From positions 2,480,001-2,544,000 of the forward strand of contig NZ_FNSU01000003.1 in assembly GCF_900105325.1 (NCBI RefSeq): a stretch of 64,000 nucleotides of DNA, given 5' to 3'. A program made the translations under genes and the position numbers. The notes under the pieces were generated by a model. That model was given only the letters and a program-made list of their open reading frames with translations, ran no database searches and was not told where the DNA came from. This stretch comes from Pseudomonas marginalis. GTDB lineage: Bacteria > Pseudomonadota > Gammaproteobacteria > Pseudomonadales > Pseudomonadaceae. This document shows positions 53,946-63,128 of the stretch, one piece after another (position 1 is the first letter of the stretch; each line of letters opens with the position of its first letter).

Positions 53946-55082
53946 TCAGGAATCGCGACGCAACTCCGGCGGAATCGGCAGGTCCTTGAGCGGATCCGGG
54001 CGTTTCCCCTTGCCCGCGCGGTATTGGCGAATCTGATAGACATACGCCAACACCTGGGCCACGGCCAGGTACAACCCCGCCGGGATTTCCTGGTCGAGGT
54101 CGGTGGAGTAGAAGATCGACCGCGCCAGCTCCGGCGATTCCAGCAGCAGGATGTCGTGGGCCACGGCGATTTCACGGATTTTCAGTGCGGTAAAGTCGCT
54201 GCCCTTGGCCAGCAGCATCGGCGCGCCGCCCTTCTCCGGGTCGTACTTGAGGGCCACGGCGTAGTGGGTCGGGTTGGTGATGACCACGTCGGCGTCGGGC
54301 ACCGAGGCCATCATCTTGCGTTGGGACATTTCCCGCTGCAGCTGGCGGATGCGTTGCTTGACCTCGGGGCGGCCTTCCTGATCCTTGTGCTCGTCGCGCA
54401 CTTCCTGCTTGGTCATCAGCAGTTTCTTGTGGCTTTCCCACAACTGGATCGGCGCATCCACCGCCGCGATGATGATCAGCCCGGCGGCCATCCACAGCGC
54501 ACTCCAGCCCACCACCTGCACACTGTGGATGATCGCCGACTCCAGGGGTTCATGGGCGATGCGCAGCAGGTCGTCGATGTCGGACGACAACACCATCAGT
54601 GCCACGAACAGAATCAGGATGAACTTGGCCAGGGCCTTGAGCAGCTCCACCAGGGCCTTGGCGGAGAACATGCGCTTGAGACCGGCCGCAGGGTTCATGC
54701 GGCTGAACTTGGGTGCCATGCTGCCGGCGGCGAACAGCCAGCCGCCGAGGGCGACCGGGCCGATCAGTGCGGCCAGCAGCAGGGTGATCAGGATCGGCTG
54801 CACCGCCAATATCGCGATCTTGCCCGAGTGCAGCAGGTATTGACCCATGGAGCCAGGGTTGAGCAGCACATCGCGGGGCAAGGTGAAGTTGTGCTTCATC
54901 AGCTCCATCAAGTCCAGCGCCAGGCCGCCACCATAGATCAGCAAGGCACCGGATCCGGCCATCATGGTCGCAACGGTGTTGAGCTCCTTGGAACGGGCAA
55001 TCTCGCCCTTTTCCCTGGAGTCCTTTTTACGCTTCTCCGTGGGGTCTTCTGTCTTGTCCTGACCACTCTCGCTCTCGGCCAT
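53946..55082 (-). CDS. flhB: Flagellar export switch protein FlhB
   Basis: 378 residues: a charged start (KTEDPTEKRKKDSREKGEIARSKE), four membrane segments between about 35 and 210, and a cytoplasmic tail with autocleavage site NPTH (270-273). Self-cleavage after Asn switches export from hook to filament subunits together with FliK. It follows fliR with a 3-nt gap and ends the fliL-flhB run. Confidence 0.97.
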   Translation of the reverse strand: MAESESGQDKTEDPTEKRKKDSREKGEIARSKELNTVATMMAGSGALLIYGGGLALDLMELMKHNFTLPRDVLLNPGSMGQYLLHSGKIAILAVQPILITLLLAALIGPVALGGWLFAAGSMAPKFSRMNPAAGLKRMFSAKALVELLKALAKFILILFVALMVLSSDIDDLLRIAHEPLESAIIHSVQVVGWSALWMAAGLIIIAAVDAPIQLWESHKKLLMTKQEVRDEHKDQEGRPEVKQRIRQLQREMSQRKMMASVPDADVVITNPTHYAVALKYDPEKGGAPMLLAKGSDFTALKIREIAVAHDILLLESPELARSIFYSTDLDQEIPAGLYLAVAQVLAYVYQIRQYRAGKGKRPDPLKDLPIPPELRRDS

Positions 55083-55085
55083 GGC

Positions 55086-55871
55086 TCAGCGCGCCCGTGC
55101 CAGATCACGTAGGAACTGCAAGGCGTCGGTCGCCAGCGGTTGATACTGATTGAGAATGTCGGCCAGGCCGACCCAGAAAATCCCCATGCCCAGCACCAGG
55201 GTCAAGGGGAAACCAATGGAGAAAATGTTCAGCTGTGGCGCCGCGCGGGTCATGACGCCAAACGCGATGTTGACCACCAGCAAGGCCGTGATCGCCGGCA
55301 GTACCAGCAACAGCGAGGCACCGAGCACCCAACTGAGACGCCCCACCAGCTCCCAGAAGTGATTGACCACCAGCCCGGAGCCTACCGGCAAGGTGGTGAA
55401 GCTTTCGGTCAACACCTCGAACACCACCAGGTGGCCGTTCATGGCCAGGAACAACAAGGTCACCAGCATGGTCAGGAACTGCCCGATCACCGCCGCCGAT
55501 ACGCCGTTGGTGGGGTCGACCATGGACGCGAAGCCCATGCCCATCTGGATCGAGATGATCTGCCCGGCGATCACGAACGCCTGGAAGAACAGTTGCAGCG
55601 AAAAGCCCAGCAGCGAGCCGATCAGGATCTGCTCGGCAATCAGCATCAAGGCACTGAGGTCGAGTGCGTTGACCGGGGGCATCGGCGGCAGGCCAGGCAC
55701 GAGCACCACGGTGATCGCCACGGCGAAATACAGGCGGATGCGGCGCGGCACCAGGGTAGTACCGAACACCGGCATGCTCATCAGCACCGCCGTCACCCGG
55801 AACAACGGCAGGATGAACGAGGCCACCCACGTGCTGATCTGGGTGTCGGTCAATGCCAGCAAGGACTGCAT
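55086..55871 (-). CDS. fliR: Flagellar export gate protein FliR
   Basis: 261 residues with about six membrane segments, including VTAVLMSMPVFGTTLVPRRI near the start and FQAFVIAGQIISIQMGMGFA. It is one subunit of the FliP5Q4R1 export channel. Encoded 4 nt after fliQ. Confidence 0.96.
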   Translation of the reverse strand: MQSLLALTDTQISTWVASFILPLFRVTAVLMSMPVFGTTLVPRRIRLYFAVAITVVLVPGLPPMPPVNALDLSALMLIAEQILIGSLLGFSLQLFFQAFVIAGQIISIQMGMGFASMVDPTNGVSAAVIGQFLTMLVTLLFLAMNGHLVVFEVLTESFTTLPVGSGLVVNHFWELVGRLSWVLGASLLLVLPAITALLVVNIAFGVMTRAAPQLNIFSIGFPLTLVLGMGIFWVGLADILNQYQPLATDALQFLRDLARAR

Positions 55872-55875
55872 CGGG

Positions 55876-56145
55876 TCAGCCGATCAACTGCGGAATACTG
55901 CCGTACAGCTGCAGGATGTATTCCATGAAGGTTTGCACCAGCCACGGGCCGGCGACAATCAGGGTGATCAGCATCACCAGCAGGCGCGGCAGGAAACTCA
56001 AGGTCTGTTCGTTGATCTGGGTCGCGGCCTGGAACATCGCCACCAGCAGGCCCACCAACAGGCTCGGCACCACCAGCACGGCAACCATCACGGTGGTCAG
56101 CCACAGTGCTTCACGGAACAGGTCGACGGCGACTTCTGGGGTCAT
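55876..56145 (-). CDS. fliQ: Flagellar export gate protein FliQ
   Basis: 89 residues forming a two-helix hairpin: MTPEVAVDLFREALW, then membrane segments at about 16-38 and 50-72 with FQAATQINEQTLSFLPR between them. Part of the FliPQR channel. Confidence 0.96.
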   Translation of the reverse strand: MTPEVAVDLFREALWLTTVMVAVLVVPSLLVGLLVAMFQAATQINEQTLSFLPRLLVMLITLIVAGPWLVQTFMEYILQLYGSIPQLIG

Positions 56146-56163
56146 GCTGCTTCACCTAACAAA

Positions 56164-56907
56164 TCACACCCCTCCGAAACTGCCGGCCAACGTGCCGATA
56201 ATCAGCGCCCAGCCGTCCACCAGCACAAACAGCATGATCTTGAACGGCAATGAAATAATCAGCGGCGACAGCATCATCATCCCCATGGCCATCAGCACGC
56301 TCGCCACCACCAGGTCGATGATCAGGAACGGGATAAAGATCATGAAGCCGATCTGGAATGCGGTCTTCAGTTCCGAGGTGACGAACGCCGGCACCAGGAT
56401 GGTCAGCGGCGCCTGGTCCGGGGTCGCGATGTCGGTACGCTTGGACAGGCGCATGAACAGCTCAAGGTCGCTGGAGCGGGTCTGCGACAGCATGAAATCC
56501 TTGATCGGCCCTTGCGCCCGGTCAATCGCAACCTGGGCCGTGATGGTCTCGGCCAGGTACGGCTGCAGGGCTTGCTGGTTCACCTTGTCGAACACCGGCG
56601 CCATGATGAACAGCGTCAAGAACAATGCCATGCCGGTGAGGATCTGGTTCGACGGCGTCTGCTGCAGGCCCAGGGCCTGACGCAGGATCGAGAACACGAT
56701 GATGATCCGCGTGAAGCTGGTCATCAGCATGACAACCGCCGGGATAAAGCTCAGCGCAGTCATGATCAGCAGGATCTGCAGGCTGACCGAATACTCCTGG
56801 GCCCCCGCCGCGTTGGTACCCAGCGTAATCGCCGGGATCGACAACGGGTCGGCGGCCAGCGCCAATGGCGCGGCCAGCAACAGCATGAGCGTCAATAAAA
56901 CGCGCAT
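56164..56907 (-). CDS. fliP: Flagellar export gate protein FliP
   Basis: 247 residues. Cleavable signal peptide (LLTLMLLLAAPLALA), then membrane segments including MTSFTRIIIVFSILRQALG and a C-terminal block IGFMIFIPFLIIDLVVASVLMAMGM, the FliP signature. It is the main subunit of the export channel. Start overlaps the fliO stop by one base. Confidence 0.97.
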   Translation of the reverse strand: MRVLLTLMLLLAAPLALAADPLSIPAITLGTNAAGAQEYSVSLQILLIMTALSFIPAVVMLMTSFTRIIIVFSILRQALGLQQTPSNQILTGMALFLTLFIMAPVFDKVNQQALQPYLAETITAQVAIDRAQGPIKDFMLSQTRSSDLELFMRLSKRTDIATPDQAPLTILVPAFVTSELKTAFQIGFMIFIPFLIIDLVVASVLMAMGMMMLSPLIISLPFKIMLFVLVDGWALIIGTLAGSFGGV

Positions 56908-57341
56908 TACTTCTTATCCTTCTGATCCTTGCCCAGCAATTCCATCAGGCGCTGGGCGAATTCTGGCGTGGCGGGCTGGGATTGGGTGGTTGGCACCGGG
57001 GTCTTGAGCACATGCAGCGGCGTGATTCGGCCGGGGGTAATGCCCAGCAGGATCTGTTCCTCGCCCACTTGCACCAGCACCAGCCGGTCACGCGGGCCGA
57101 GGGCGCGCGAGCCGATCATTTCGATGACCTGGGCATTGCCCGGGCCGATGCTCTGCACACGACGCATCAGCCAGGCCAACACGAAGATCAAGCCGACCAC
57201 CAGCAACAGGCCCAGCACCAGCTGCGTCAGTTGCCCGCCAACGCTGCCGCCGACGGGCGCAGCGGCAACTTGGGCCGCCGGCTCCGCCGCCCACGCCACC
57301 AATGGCAGCGCGGCGAACAGTCCCACCATCAGCCGTTTCAT
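56907..57341 (-). CDS. fliO: Flagellar assembly protein FliO
   Basis: 144 residues: signal-like N-terminus (LFAALPLVAWA), one membrane segment (TQLVLGLLLVVGLIFVLAWL), and a cytoplasmic part with GSRALGPRDRLVLVQVGEEQ. FliO helps assemble the FliP ring and is not in the final channel. Confidence 0.93.
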   Translation of the reverse strand: MKRLMVGLFAALPLVAWAAEPAAQVAAAPVGGSVGGQLTQLVLGLLLVVGLIFVLAWLMRRVQSIGPGNAQVIEMIGSRALGPRDRLVLVQVGEEQILLGITPGRITPLHVLKTPVPTTQSQPATPEFAQRLMELLGKDQKDKK

Positions 57342-57342
57342 A

Positions 57343-57810
57343 TCAGCGCAACTTCTTGATGCGTTCGCTTGGGCTGATCACGTCGGTCAGGCGGATGCCG
57401 AACTTTTCGTTGACCACCACCACTTCGCCGTGGGCGATCAGGGTGCCGTTGACCAGCACGTCCAGCGGCTCACCGGCCAGGCGATCCAGCTCGATCACCG
57501 AGCCCTGGTTGAGTTGCAGCAGGTTGCGGATGTTGATGTCGGTACTGCCCACTTCCATGGAGATCGACACCGGGATGTCGAGGATCACGTCCAGGTTCGG
57601 CCCATCGAGGGTCACCGGGTCGTTGTTCTTCGGCACGCTGCCGAACTCTTCCATGGGCAGGCGATTACCCGCTGGTGCTGTGGCGGCATCAGCGGCCAGC
57701 AGTGCGTCGATATCATCCTGGCCAACATCGCCGGTCTCTTCCAGGGCCGCAGCCCACTCGTCAGCCAGGGCCTGGTCTTCGGCGGAAGTGTTTTCGTGTT
57801 CGGTAGCCAT
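57343..57810 (-). CDS. fliN: Flagellar motor switch protein FliN
   Basis: 155 residues from the ATG at 57810. Acidic N-terminal tail, then the C-terminal SpoA domain with ILDIPVSISMEVGSTDINIRN and VNGTLIAHGEVVVVNEKFGIR. It forms the lower C-ring and binds CheY-P and FliH. The upstream part of the open frame (MLRRGHV) has no ribosome site and is left out. Confidence 0.96.
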   Translation of the reverse strand: MATEHENTSAEDQALADEWAAALEETGDVGQDDIDALLAADAATAPAGNRLPMEEFGSVPKNNDPVTLDGPNLDVILDIPVSISMEVGSTDINIRNLLQLNQGSVIELDRLAGEPLDVLVNGTLIAHGEVVVVNEKFGIRLTDVISPSERIKKLR

Positions 57811-57848
57811 TACATGTCCTCGGCGGAGCAAACATTCATAAATAGGGA

Positions 57849-58817
57849 TCAGCGACGGTTGATCGGCTCAACCACTTGCAAAGCGAGGTTGCCCTTGTGG
57901 GACCCCAGCTTGACCTTGAACGACGGCACGCCGTTGGCGCGCATGATCATTTCGTTCGGCAATTCGACCGGGATAATGTCCCCCGGCTGCATGTGCAAAA
58001 TATCCCGCAGGCGCAACTGGCGCCGGGCCACGGTGGCGCTCAGCGGCACGTCGACATCCAGCAGGTCTTCGCGCAGGGCCTTGACCCAGCGTTCGTCCTG
58101 GTCGTCCAGGTCGGACTGGAAGCCGGCGTCGAGCATTTCGCGCACCGGCTCGATCATCGAGTACGGCATGGTCACGTGCAGGTCGCCGCCACCGCCATCG
58201 AGCTCGATGTGGAACGTGGACACCACAATGGCCTCGCTCGGCCCGACGATGTTGGCCATGGCCGGGTTCACTTCCGAGTTGATGTACTCGAAATTGACTT
58301 CCATGATCGCCTGCCAGGCTTCCTTCAAGTCAATGAAGGCCTGTTCCAGCACCATGCGCACCACGCGCAATTCGGTAGGGGTGAATTCACGGCCCTCGAT
58401 CTTGGCGTGACGGCCGTCACCGCCGAAGAAGTTGTCCACCAGCTTGAACACCAGCTTGGCGTCGAGGATGAACAGCGCGGTACCGCGCAATGGCTTGATC
58501 TTGACCAGGTTGAGGCTGGTGGGCACGTACAGCGAGTGCACGTACTCGCCGAACTTCATCACCTGCACGCCGCCCACCGCCACGTCCGCCGAGCGGCGCA
58601 GCATGTTGAACATGCTGATCCGGGTGTAACGGGCGAAACGTTCGTTGATCATCTCAAGGGTCGGCATGCGTCCACGGACGATGCGATCCTGGCTGGTCAG
58701 GTCATAACTTTTGACGCTGCCGGGCTCGGCAGCCATTTCAGTCTGTACCAGACCGTCGTCGACGCCATGCAACAGCGCGTCGATTTCATCCTGGGACAGC
58801 AGGTCCTGCACGGCCAT
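57849..58817 (-). CDS. fliM: Flagellar motor switch protein FliM
   Basis: 322 residues: N-terminal CheY-P binding peptide LLSQDEIDALLHG, a central CheC-like domain (about 45-230) and a C-terminal SpoA domain that joins FliN. Middle unit of the C-ring. Between fliL and fliN with short gaps. Confidence 0.97.
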   Translation of the reverse strand: MAVQDLLSQDEIDALLHGVDDGLVQTEMAAEPGSVKSYDLTSQDRIVRGRMPTLEMINERFARYTRISMFNMLRRSADVAVGGVQVMKFGEYVHSLYVPTSLNLVKIKPLRGTALFILDAKLVFKLVDNFFGGDGRHAKIEGREFTPTELRVVRMVLEQAFIDLKEAWQAIMEVNFEYINSEVNPAMANIVGPSEAIVVSTFHIELDGGGGDLHVTMPYSMIEPVREMLDAGFQSDLDDQDERWVKALREDLLDVDVPLSATVARRQLRLRDILHMQPGDIIPVELPNEMIMRANGVPSFKVKLGSHKGNLALQVVEPINRR

Positions 58818-58826
58818 GGGGTGATC

Positions 58827-59333
58827 CTACTGCAATACGAAATTAGTGAAGAGCGCCTGCTCGATCACGACTTTGCCGAGCTCCTTCTGGGCCACTTCCT
58901 GCACGCTGGCAGTGACCTTCTGGCGCAGCATTTCCTGGCCCACCGGGGTGGCCAGGGTGTCGAAACTCTGCCCGGAAAACAGCATCACCAGGTTGTTGCG
59001 GATCACGGGCATATGCACCTTGAGGGCATCCAGGTCCGACTGGTTACGCGCCAGCAAAGTGATGCTCACCTGCAGGTAGCGTTGACGACCGTTCTGATTG
59101 AAGTTGGCGACAAAGGCCGGAAGCATCGGCTCGAAGATTGCCGGTTGCTTGGCGTTAGTGGCGGTTTCGGCGGCAGGTGCCGGCTTGCTGGCACTGCTGT
59201 GCATGATGTACCAGGTGCCGCCCACCGAGGCGCCGATGGCCAGGAGCAGGCCCACGACAATCATCAGGATAAGCTTGAGCTTGCCTTTGCCTGCGGGTGC
59301 GGGTGCTTTTGCTGCGTCGTCGCTCTTCGCCAT
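58827..59333 (-). CDS. fliL: Flagellar basal body protein FliL
   Basis: 168 residues: basic cytoplasmic start, one membrane anchor (KLILMIVVGLLLAIGASVGGTW, about 20-41), a Pro/Ala linker and a periplasmic stomatin-like FliL domain. It supports stator function. First gene of fliLMNOPQR-flhB, with a good sigma-54 promoter about 50-65 bp upstream. Confidence 0.95.
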   Translation of the reverse strand: MAKSDDAAKAPAPAGKGKLKLILMIVVGLLLAIGASVGGTWYIMHSSASKPAPAAETATNAKQPAIFEPMLPAFVANFNQNGRQRYLQVSITLLARNQSDLDALKVHMPVIRNNLVMLFSGQSFDTLATPVGQEMLRQKVTASVQEVAQKELGKVVIEQALFTNFVLQ

Positions 59334-59383
59334 GCCAATAATCCGTCACTATTCGGGGATTCATAGATCTACGGAAAGGCAAG

Positions 59384-59399
59384 AGCAAGTGTTATGCCA
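59384..59399 (-). promoter_or_regulatory. Sigma-54 promoter of the fliL operon
   Basis: On the minus strand TGGCAT, AACAC, TTGCT: one mismatch at the last base of the -24 element TGGCAC and a full -12 element. The expected start point is about 40 nt before fliL. FleQ/FleR-dependent RpoN control of fliL operons is known in Pseudomonas. Confidence 0.75.
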
Positions 59400-59458
59400 G
59401 AGTTGTCTGGCTGGACACAGACAAGGGAATGCCGCAAAAAAAATGTGGAAGGGGGGGC

Positions 59459-59574
59459 TGTGGTGGGTGGGCTTGTTCACCGACAATGGGACTGCTGCGC
59501 AGTCCAGCGCGGGGCAAGCCCGCTCACCACAGCAAGCCCACCCACCACAGCAAGCCCACCCACCACAGCAAGCC
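59459..59574. repeat. REP element with 18-bp tandem repeat between fliL and fliK
   Basis: CACCACAGCAAGCCCACC occurs at 59525-59542 and 59543-59560, with a partial third copy 59561-59574. A left arm TGTGGTGGGTGGGCTTG at 59459-59475 is its inverse. The middle GCGCGGGGCAAGCCCGCTCACC matches the REP family at 5891 and 20698. It fills most of the 274-bp gap, outside the sigma-54 site. Confidence 0.85.
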
Positions 59575-59607
59575 AGCACCCACATTTTGTCCTATGCCAG
59601 ACTTACA

Positions 59608-60948
59608 TCAGGCGTAGTAGTCGACGGCGCTGGAGCCGATCACCGTCGAAGTCACGGGCGCCACGGCTTCGGCCACTTCAATGTGGCTGCCGCTGTCGCC
59701 GCTGTCGCCACCCCGCCCGCTGCGACTAACGCCCCCCGTCTGCGCCTGCTGTTGCTGCTGCTCCTGGCCACGGGACTGGTCGGACACGTTCACATCCACC
59801 TGCCCCATGCCCTGCTGGGCGAACATCTCGCGCAAGCGACCGGACTGGCTTTCCAGGGCTTCACGCACCACCGGGTGGGCGCTCATGAAGTTGACCTGGG
59901 CCTGCTGGTCGGCGGTCATGTTGACCTTGATGTCCAGGCGCCCGAGTTCGGCCGGTTGCAACTGGATCTCCGCCGACTTGAGGTTGGCGCTGGAGAGGTA
60001 CATCACACGGTTGACGATCTCGTCGGTCCAGCCGCTCTGATGCATGGCCAGCGGCGCATTCGTCACCGGCGGCAAGGCATTCGCGGTTTTCGGCGTGGCC
60101 GCCTGGGTCAATGCGGCCAGGCGGTTGGCGAAGTCATCGACGCGGGTGTCGCTGCTGGCCTCCTTCAAGTCCTTGAGGCCGCCTTCGATCAAGCCGCTGA
60201 AGGCCTTGTCGCCACCCTGGTCCGTACTGTCCTTGGTGGCTTGCTGGTCGACCATGGTGGCCAGGCCAGCGGCAAAGTTCTGGGCGGCGGTTGGCTGGTC
60301 CTGGGTGGTCGTCGGGGCAGTTTTGGCCGGTGCCTGGCTGCTGGCCGACACATGCCCGCCCTGCTCCATTGCCAGGCGTACGGCCGGCATGGCGTCCAGG
60401 GGATCGGCCTCAGGGTCGAAGGCCGGCGTGGCGTCCTCGGTCGCTGCGATTGGCGCCGCAACCACGGGTGCGGCCTTATCATCCTTGGCAGCGGCAACGG
60501 GTGCCGGGGTTTCCACCGGTACTGGCACCACCACCACCGGGGTGACCGTGGCAATCAATGCCGGGTCGACCACCGGGTCCACCGCAGGCTGCTGCGCCAG
60601 GGCCGGATCCACAGGTACAGCGTCATCCTTGCTGGCAGTGTCGTCGGACGATGCCGCAGGCTTGGCAGGCAAGGTATTGCCGCTATCGGCAACCGCTGGC
60701 GTGGCGGCGGCAGGTTTGTCGTTGCCCGCCGCAGGCTTGGCGCTGGCATCGACAGGCTTGTCCCGCGTGGGCTTGGCCGAGTTGTCATCAGCCTTGACCG
60801 TGGGTTTGGAACCCTGGCTGGCGAACACCTGAGCGAAGCCAGGGCCCTTGTCCCGTGGGTCCGCAGCCACTGCCGGTGGATTGACGGCAGGCGCTTGAGG
60901 CTTGGCCGCAGGGGCAGCCTGGAGAAGCGAATTCGGGGCGACTGGCAT
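59608..60948 (-). CDS. fliK: Flagellar hook-length control protein FliK
   Basis: 446 residues from the ATG at 60948 (MPVAPNSLLQ; GGAG 10 nt upstream); an ATG seven codons earlier lacks a ribosome site. The first 280 residues are Ala/Pro/Asp-rich and disordered, serving as ruler; the C-terminal Flg_hook domain (about 300-400) has LQLQPAELGRLDIKVNM-like text and a Gln-rich tail. It measures the hook and signals FlhB to switch substrate. Here it is linked to fliJ through the signalling trio. Confidence 0.92.
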   Translation of the reverse strand: MPVAPNSLLQAAPAAKPQAPAVNPPAVAADPRDKGPGFAQVFASQGSKPTVKADDNSAKPTRDKPVDASAKPAAGNDKPAAATPAVADSGNTLPAKPAASSDDTASKDDAVPVDPALAQQPAVDPVVDPALIATVTPVVVVPVPVETPAPVAAAKDDKAAPVVAAPIAATEDATPAFDPEADPLDAMPAVRLAMEQGGHVSASSQAPAKTAPTTTQDQPTAAQNFAAGLATMVDQQATKDSTDQGGDKAFSGLIEGGLKDLKEASSDTRVDDFANRLAALTQAATPKTANALPPVTNAPLAMHQSGWTDEIVNRVMYLSSANLKSAEIQLQPAELGRLDIKVNMTADQQAQVNFMSAHPVVREALESQSGRLREMFAQQGMGQVDVNVSDQSRGQEQQQQQAQTGGVSRSGRGGDSGDSGSHIEVAEAVAPVTSTVIGSSAVDYYA

Positions 60949-61034
60949 AGGTAAAGGTCTCCACTGCATGGGGATCGGGGATGCAGTATCAGGAGGTAGA
61001 GCAAGAGTCGGGCCAGGTTTTCAAACTGATGGAA

Positions 61035-61379
61035 TCAAATCTGGAACCGCTGCCGCTCCGACTCATACATCGGCTTCACCAAGGCAAACTCATGATCGAT
61101 CTGATCCACCAGCGCCCCCAGGTCCGCCGCGGCCTCGACCGACTCCGCCTCCAAGCGCTGGCACAGGTACGCCAACCGCACTGCGCCGAGGTTGCCACTG
61201 CTGCCCTTGAAGCTATGGGCGATACGCCCCAGTGCCTTGGCGTCGTCCCGTGCCTTGCGCAACGCTTCGACGCGTTTTTGGGAATCATCGAGGAAGGTAT
61301 CGAGCAGCTTGGGGTACTCGCCTTCCATGACCTCCTGCAAACCCGACAACACGTCCGGGTCCATATGAATCTCAGCCAC
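61035..61379 (-). CDS. HPt phosphotransfer protein
   Basis: 114 residues, a four-helix HPt domain: RIAHSFKGSSGNLGA with phospho-acceptor His55 and the following KGSS. It can pass phosphate between a hybrid kinase and a receiver. It lies 30 nt after the REC-phosphatase gene and is most likely its phosphate donor or sink. The hybrid kinase is not in the window. Similar trios are present in other flagellar blocks of P. putida type. Confidence 0.9.
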   Translation of the reverse strand: MAEIHMDPDVLSGLQEVMEGEYPKLLDTFLDDSQKRVEALRKARDDAKALGRIAHSFKGSSGNLGAVRLAYLCQRLEAESVEAAADLGALVDQIDHEFALVKPMYESERQRFQI

Positions 61380-61409
61380 TTGCTCGCTCCTTGATCAAGA
61401 ATCGGCGGA

Positions 61410-63128
61410 TTATGCCAGAGCCCCCCAGCAAAACTCTACGCAGACACTGCGCCCGCCGTCGGACCAGCGCACCTCGCTGCTGAGTTGACGCACCAGGCTC
61501 AGGCCCCGACCGGACAGGCAATCAATGTCCAGCGGCCGGGCCAGCACCTGCTCCACGTCGAACCCTGGCCCACTGTCTTCAACGCGCAGGGTCATCTTGC
61601 CGCCCGCCTCGGTGGGCACCACCTGCACATGCACGCGCACATAACCACTGTTCAGCTGCGCCAGGCGGTCATTGCGCTGGCGATAATACTCGGCAAAGCC
61701 CCGGGCATCGCGCTTGAGCCGCGAGTCCAGGCCCAGCACGCCATGTTCCAGCGCATTGGAATACAACTCGGCCATGACGCTGTAGAGCGCCCCGCTCTGC
61801 TCGCGCAGCCCCTGGATCTCCAGCAGCAGTTGCAGTAGGTAGGGCAAGGGGTTGTAACGCTTGAGGGTTTCGGCACGAAATTCGAAACTCACCGACCAAT
61901 CCAGCGGGCACGACTGGCCGCTGTCGGCATACAACGGCCCGGTGGCCCGCAGCGGCTGCCCGGGACGCAGTGTGATTTCCACCATGCTCACATCATCCCG
62001 CGTCACACCGCGAAAGGCCGCCAGGGCCTGCTCGATGTCGTCGAAGAGCCGGTCGGGCTCACGGTTGGCGGCAAAGACCTGCTGCAAGCGCTCGACGCCA
62101 AACAGCTGGTCGTTGGCGTCGGCGGTGTCCAGCACACCATCGGAGAGCAGGAACACGCGGTCACCCAGCGCCATGGGCCAGACCTCGGTGCGATCATCAA
62201 ATGCCTCAGCCGACAGCACCCCCAACGGCAAATGCCGCGACTGCAGCGGCGCGCGCTTGCCGCTGGCGACTTCATGCACATAGCCTTCGGGCATGCCGCC
62301 GTTCCACACCTCCACCACCCGTCGCTGCGTGCTCAGGCACAGCAGGGTGGCGCAGCAGAACATATCCACCGGCAGGATGCGCTTGAGCTTGGCATTCATC
62401 TCCCGCAGGATCTGCGCCAGGCCGTAGCCCTTGGCAGTCATGCCGTAGAACACCTCCGCCAGGGGCATGGCGCCCACCGCCGCCGGCAGGCCATGGCCGG
62501 TGAAATCGCCGAGCAGCACGTGCATGTCGCCCGACGGCGTATATGCCGCCAGCAGCAGGTCGCCGTTGAACAGCGCATAAGGCGATTGCAGGTAGCGGAT
62601 ATTCGGCGCCGCGTTGATGCAGCCGGAATGGGCGACTTTATCGAACACCGCCTTGGCCACCCGCTGCTCACGCAACAGGTACTCATGGTGCCTGGCGATC
62701 TGGTCACGCTGCTGCAGCATCGTCGCCTGCAGCCGGCGCAGGCGGTCCATGGCGTTGATCTTGGCCGCCAGGATCAGCTGGTTGTAGGGCTTGGGCAGGA
62801 AATCATCGCCGCCGGCATCCAGGCACTCGGCCAGGGCGGCACTTTCGCGCAGGGACGTGAGGAAGATGATCGGCACCAGCTCCTCCCCCGCCAACTGCTT
62901 GATCCACCGCGCGGCGGCCAGGCCATCCATCACGGGCATGATCGCGTCCATCAACACCAGTTGCGGACGCTCGCGCGCGAACAGTTCAACGGCCTCCTCG
63001 CCATTGGTTGCAGTGAGCACCTGGTGCCCCTGGCGTCGCACAATGGTCGACAGCAACAGCAGGTCGGCGGCACTGTCTTCGGCGATCAGGATCGTCAGCG
63101 GCTCAACCGCGGGGGCCAGGGCGCTCAA
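61410..63128 (-). CDS. Response regulator with PP2C phosphatase and HATPase domains (HsbR-like)
   Basis: 572 residues, three parts: receiver 10-130 with Asp61 (LVLMDAIMP); SpoIIE/PP2C serine phosphatase about 185-380 (LLLAAYTPSGDMHVLLGDFTGH, FLLSDGVLD); and an anti-sigma-type HATPase about 430-570 (LYSNALEHGV, RVEDSGPGFD, GRGLSLVRQL). Such proteins switch between kinase and phosphatase of a STAS partner, here the next-door gene with which it overlaps by 4 nt. P. aeruginosa HsbR/HsbA do this at another locus and act through FlgM. Role here inferred. Confidence 0.9.
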   Translation of the reverse strand: MSALAPAVEPLTILIAEDSAADLLLLSTIVRRQGHQVLTATNGEEAVELFARERPQLVLMDAIMPVMDGLAAARWIKQLAGEELVPIIFLTSLRESAALAECLDAGGDDFLPKPYNQLILAAKINAMDRLRRLQATMLQQRDQIARHHEYLLREQRVAKAVFDKVAHSGCINAAPNIRYLQSPYALFNGDLLLAAYTPSGDMHVLLGDFTGHGLPAAVGAMPLAEVFYGMTAKGYGLAQILREMNAKLKRILPVDMFCCATLLCLSTQRRVVEVWNGGMPEGYVHEVASGKRAPLQSRHLPLGVLSAEAFDDRTEVWPMALGDRVFLLSDGVLDTADANDQLFGVERLQQVFAANREPDRLFDDIEQALAAFRGVTRDDVSMVEITLRPGQPLRATGPLYADSGQSCPLDWSVSFEFRAETLKRYNPLPYLLQLLLEIQGLREQSGALYSVMAELYSNALEHGVLGLDSRLKRDARGFAEYYRQRNDRLAQLNSGYVRVHVQVVPTEAGGKMTLRVEDSGPGFDVEQVLARPLDIDCLSGRGLSLVRQLSSEVRWSDGGRSVCVEFCWGALA

